A DNA stretch of 15,583 nucleotides from an uncultured Methylobacter sp. (GTDB lineage Bacteria; Pseudomonadota; Gammaproteobacteria; Methylococcales; Methylomonadaceae). A program made the translations under genes and the position numbers. This document shows, one piece after another, positions 14,844 to 15,583 of this stretch; position 1 is the first letter of the stretch; each line of letters opens with the position of its first letter. The stretch lies in contig CAIKYI010000522.1 of assembly GCA_903831545.1 (NCBI GenBank), positions 1 through 15,583 on the forward strand, read 5' to 3'. The notes below the pieces were generated by a model. It made no database searches. It saw only the letters and a program-made list of their open reading frames with translations, and was not told where the DNA came from.

Positions 14844-14934
14844 TGGATGGTGCATAAGACAATAACACTCTCGCTTGAGTTTTATAAAACCAATTGAAAG
14901 CTGTTAAGAAAACTCAACGCATCCAATCTTATGC
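14844..14934 (+). promoter_or_regulatory. structured leader of the truncated P-type ATPase gene
   Basis: Nested helices are available: GCATAAGA (14852-14859) with TCTTATGC (14927-14934), and inside it TTGAGTTTT (14875-14883) with AAAACTCAA (14909-14917). A third pairing, TGGATG (14844-14849) with CATCCA (14920-14925), crosses the outer helix, so it makes a pseudoknot or an alternative fold. The element ends 21 bases before the ATG. It does not match the yybP-ykoY or other metal leader patterns I know. Confidence 0.4.
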
Positions 14935-14948
14935 TTAGCTGTTTTGGA

Positions 14949-14955
14949 GTAAATA
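14949..14955 (+). promoter_or_regulatory. ribosome-binding site for the 14956 start
   Basis: GGAG at 14946-14949, seven bases before the ATG, firmly fixes the start of the truncated ATPase fragment. Confidence 0.6.
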
Positions 14956-15168
14956 ATGGAATCTCAAAAGTCAGACTGGCATAACCGGTCCGAAGAAGCA
15001 CTGACAACAAGTTTGCATGTTGATGTTAAACGGGGTTTGGACAAAGCCGAGGTGCAACGCCGTCTCGATCAATATGGCCCTAATCATCTGACCCCGCGAC
15101 GCGGAAAAAACCCGTTGCGCTTGCTACTTGAGCAATTTAATCAACCGTTAGTGTATATCCTTTCCTGA
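14956..15168 (+). pseudogene. truncated cation-transporting P-type ATPase (N-terminal domain only)
   Basis: The 70 residues match the Cation_ATPase_N module of P2-type Ca2+/Mg2+-class pumps. They contain EEALTTSLHVDVKRGL, then AEVQRRLDQYGPN, a basic linker, and LLLEQFNQPLVYIL, which is the entry to the first membrane helix. A TGA stops it there. Complete enzymes are about 850-900 residues, so more than 90 percent is missing and nothing after the stop resumes the family. The ATG has a strong GGAG site and a structured leader upstream. The domain is absent from CopA-type pumps, so this remnant is a different gene from the one at 13514-13691. It may still be translated as a short soluble peptide. 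Confidence 0.72.
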
Positions 15169-15396
15169 TTACCTATAAAGAACAGCCATAATCACAAAAA
15201 TACTATACTGATAATACCTCTCATAAAAATAAAAAAATGATAACATTTAATAACATAGAACTGTCAGGTTCAAGATCTAAGATTTCTATCGAGCTATTGT
15301 CTATTCACAAAAATACATTGAAGCATTCAGGGATGAACGCGACCCCCAGTGAAGTGCGTACGATTTTCTTAGCACTGAGCGCGAGGGCCCATTTAA

Positions 15397-15537
15397 TTAG
15401 CTATCCGCTTTCTGCTTTTGATGTTCTTCCAGCAGTTTATCGATTAATTTTGTCAATGGAATATCAAAATCGAGTGCGATTTGTTTCAGTTGTTTATAGG
15501 TTTCGGTTTTAACGCGAAGCATTTTATAATCTTGCAT
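15397..15537 (-). CDS. ribbon-helix-helix (CopG/antitoxin-like) small protein
   Basis: This 46-residue frame reads MQDYKMLRVKTETYKQLKQI, then ALDFDIPLTKLIDKLLEEHQ and a basic end. The beta strand LRVKT, helix TYKQLKQIALDF, turn DIP and helix LTKLIDKLLEEH are the ribbon-helix-helix DNA-binding layout seen in CopG-type regulators and antitoxins. No clear ribosome-binding site precedes either ATG (15537 or the one five codons later). No toxin is seen downstream on the same strand, so a partner, if any, lies outside the window. It runs opposite a longer plus-strand frame at 15237-15512, which I consider a shadow. Confidence 0.55.
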   Translation of the reverse strand: MQDYKMLRVKTETYKQLKQIALDFDIPLTKLIDKLLEEHQKQKADS

Positions 15538-15583
15538 GGGGAATATAGTTACAATAAGGCTGTTCGATGTATAATAGTTTACA

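Noticed and set aside
14844..14934. yybP-ykoY (Mn2+) riboswitch before the cation ATPase
   Set aside because: The GGGGAGTA-type conserved loops are absent; only unspecific inverted repeats are seen.
15237..15512. 91-codon plus-strand open frame near the right end
   Set aside because: Its second half is antisense to the ribbon-helix-helix frame, which has clear family features. The plus-strand product has no recognisable motif and no ribosome-binding site.

Overview
The window looks like a moderately AT-rich gammaproteobacterial chromosome segment, most likely from a methanotroph or methylotroph of the Methylococcales type. This rests on three things: four exported proteins ending in VPLPA/VPVPG-CTERM sorting signals, a very large di-heme peroxidase resembling the surface-associated SACCP/CorB enzymes of methanotrophs, and the mix of intergenic repeats. 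The taxonomic placement is an inference from family resemblance, not from a marker gene.

Region 1 (1-3241, + strand) carries two TPR-sulfotransferase paralogs. The first is interrupted near the window edge by an in-frame TAG. The second carries an N-terminal SEC-C zinc motif and is preceded by a 56-codon ORF that overlaps its start as ATGA. Region 2 (3390-4596, - strand) holds a PilZ-domain (c-di-GMP-receptor) gene with a GTG start, a 12-bp-arm hairpin and a small secreted four-cysteine protein.

Region 3 (4637-8912) is the most interesting part. Two paralogous CTERM-sorted exported proteins (4712-5704, -; 6372-7286, +) are transcribed divergently. Each is preceded by a full-consensus sigma-54 (-24/-12) promoter and then by a structured leader resembling the GEMM-I/c-di-GMP-I riboswitch fold. 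A third, more distant paralog (7899-8912, +) has the same leader but no sigma-54 site that I could find. All three share Trp/His-rich motifs.

Region 4 (9001-12203, +) follows: a perfect 11-bp hairpin, then the ~80 kDa di-heme MauG/CCP-type enzyme, a terminator, and a fourth VPLPA-CTERM protein. The arrangement of a Trp-rich exported protein followed by a large MauG-like enzyme recalls the copper-related CorA/CorB and MopE/SACCP pairs of methanotrophs.

Region 5 (12204-15583) contains a repeat-bearing intergenic stretch, cysC (APS kinase, making the PAPS that sulfotransferases use), a frameshifted and internally deleted remnant of a copper P-type ATPase, a stand-alone M41/FtsH-protease-like gene, an elaborate palindrome, a truncated cation P-type ATPase behind a structured leader, and a 46-codon ribbon-helix-helix protein. 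This end looks eroded, with pieces of two different P-type ATPases.

Working model (inference): c-di-GMP and a sigma-54 activator jointly control cell-surface or extracellular CTERM proteins, with the PilZ gene as a possible partner and the peroxidase as a possible modifier of those proteins. No exosortase, sigma-54 activator or diguanylate cyclase is visible in the window.
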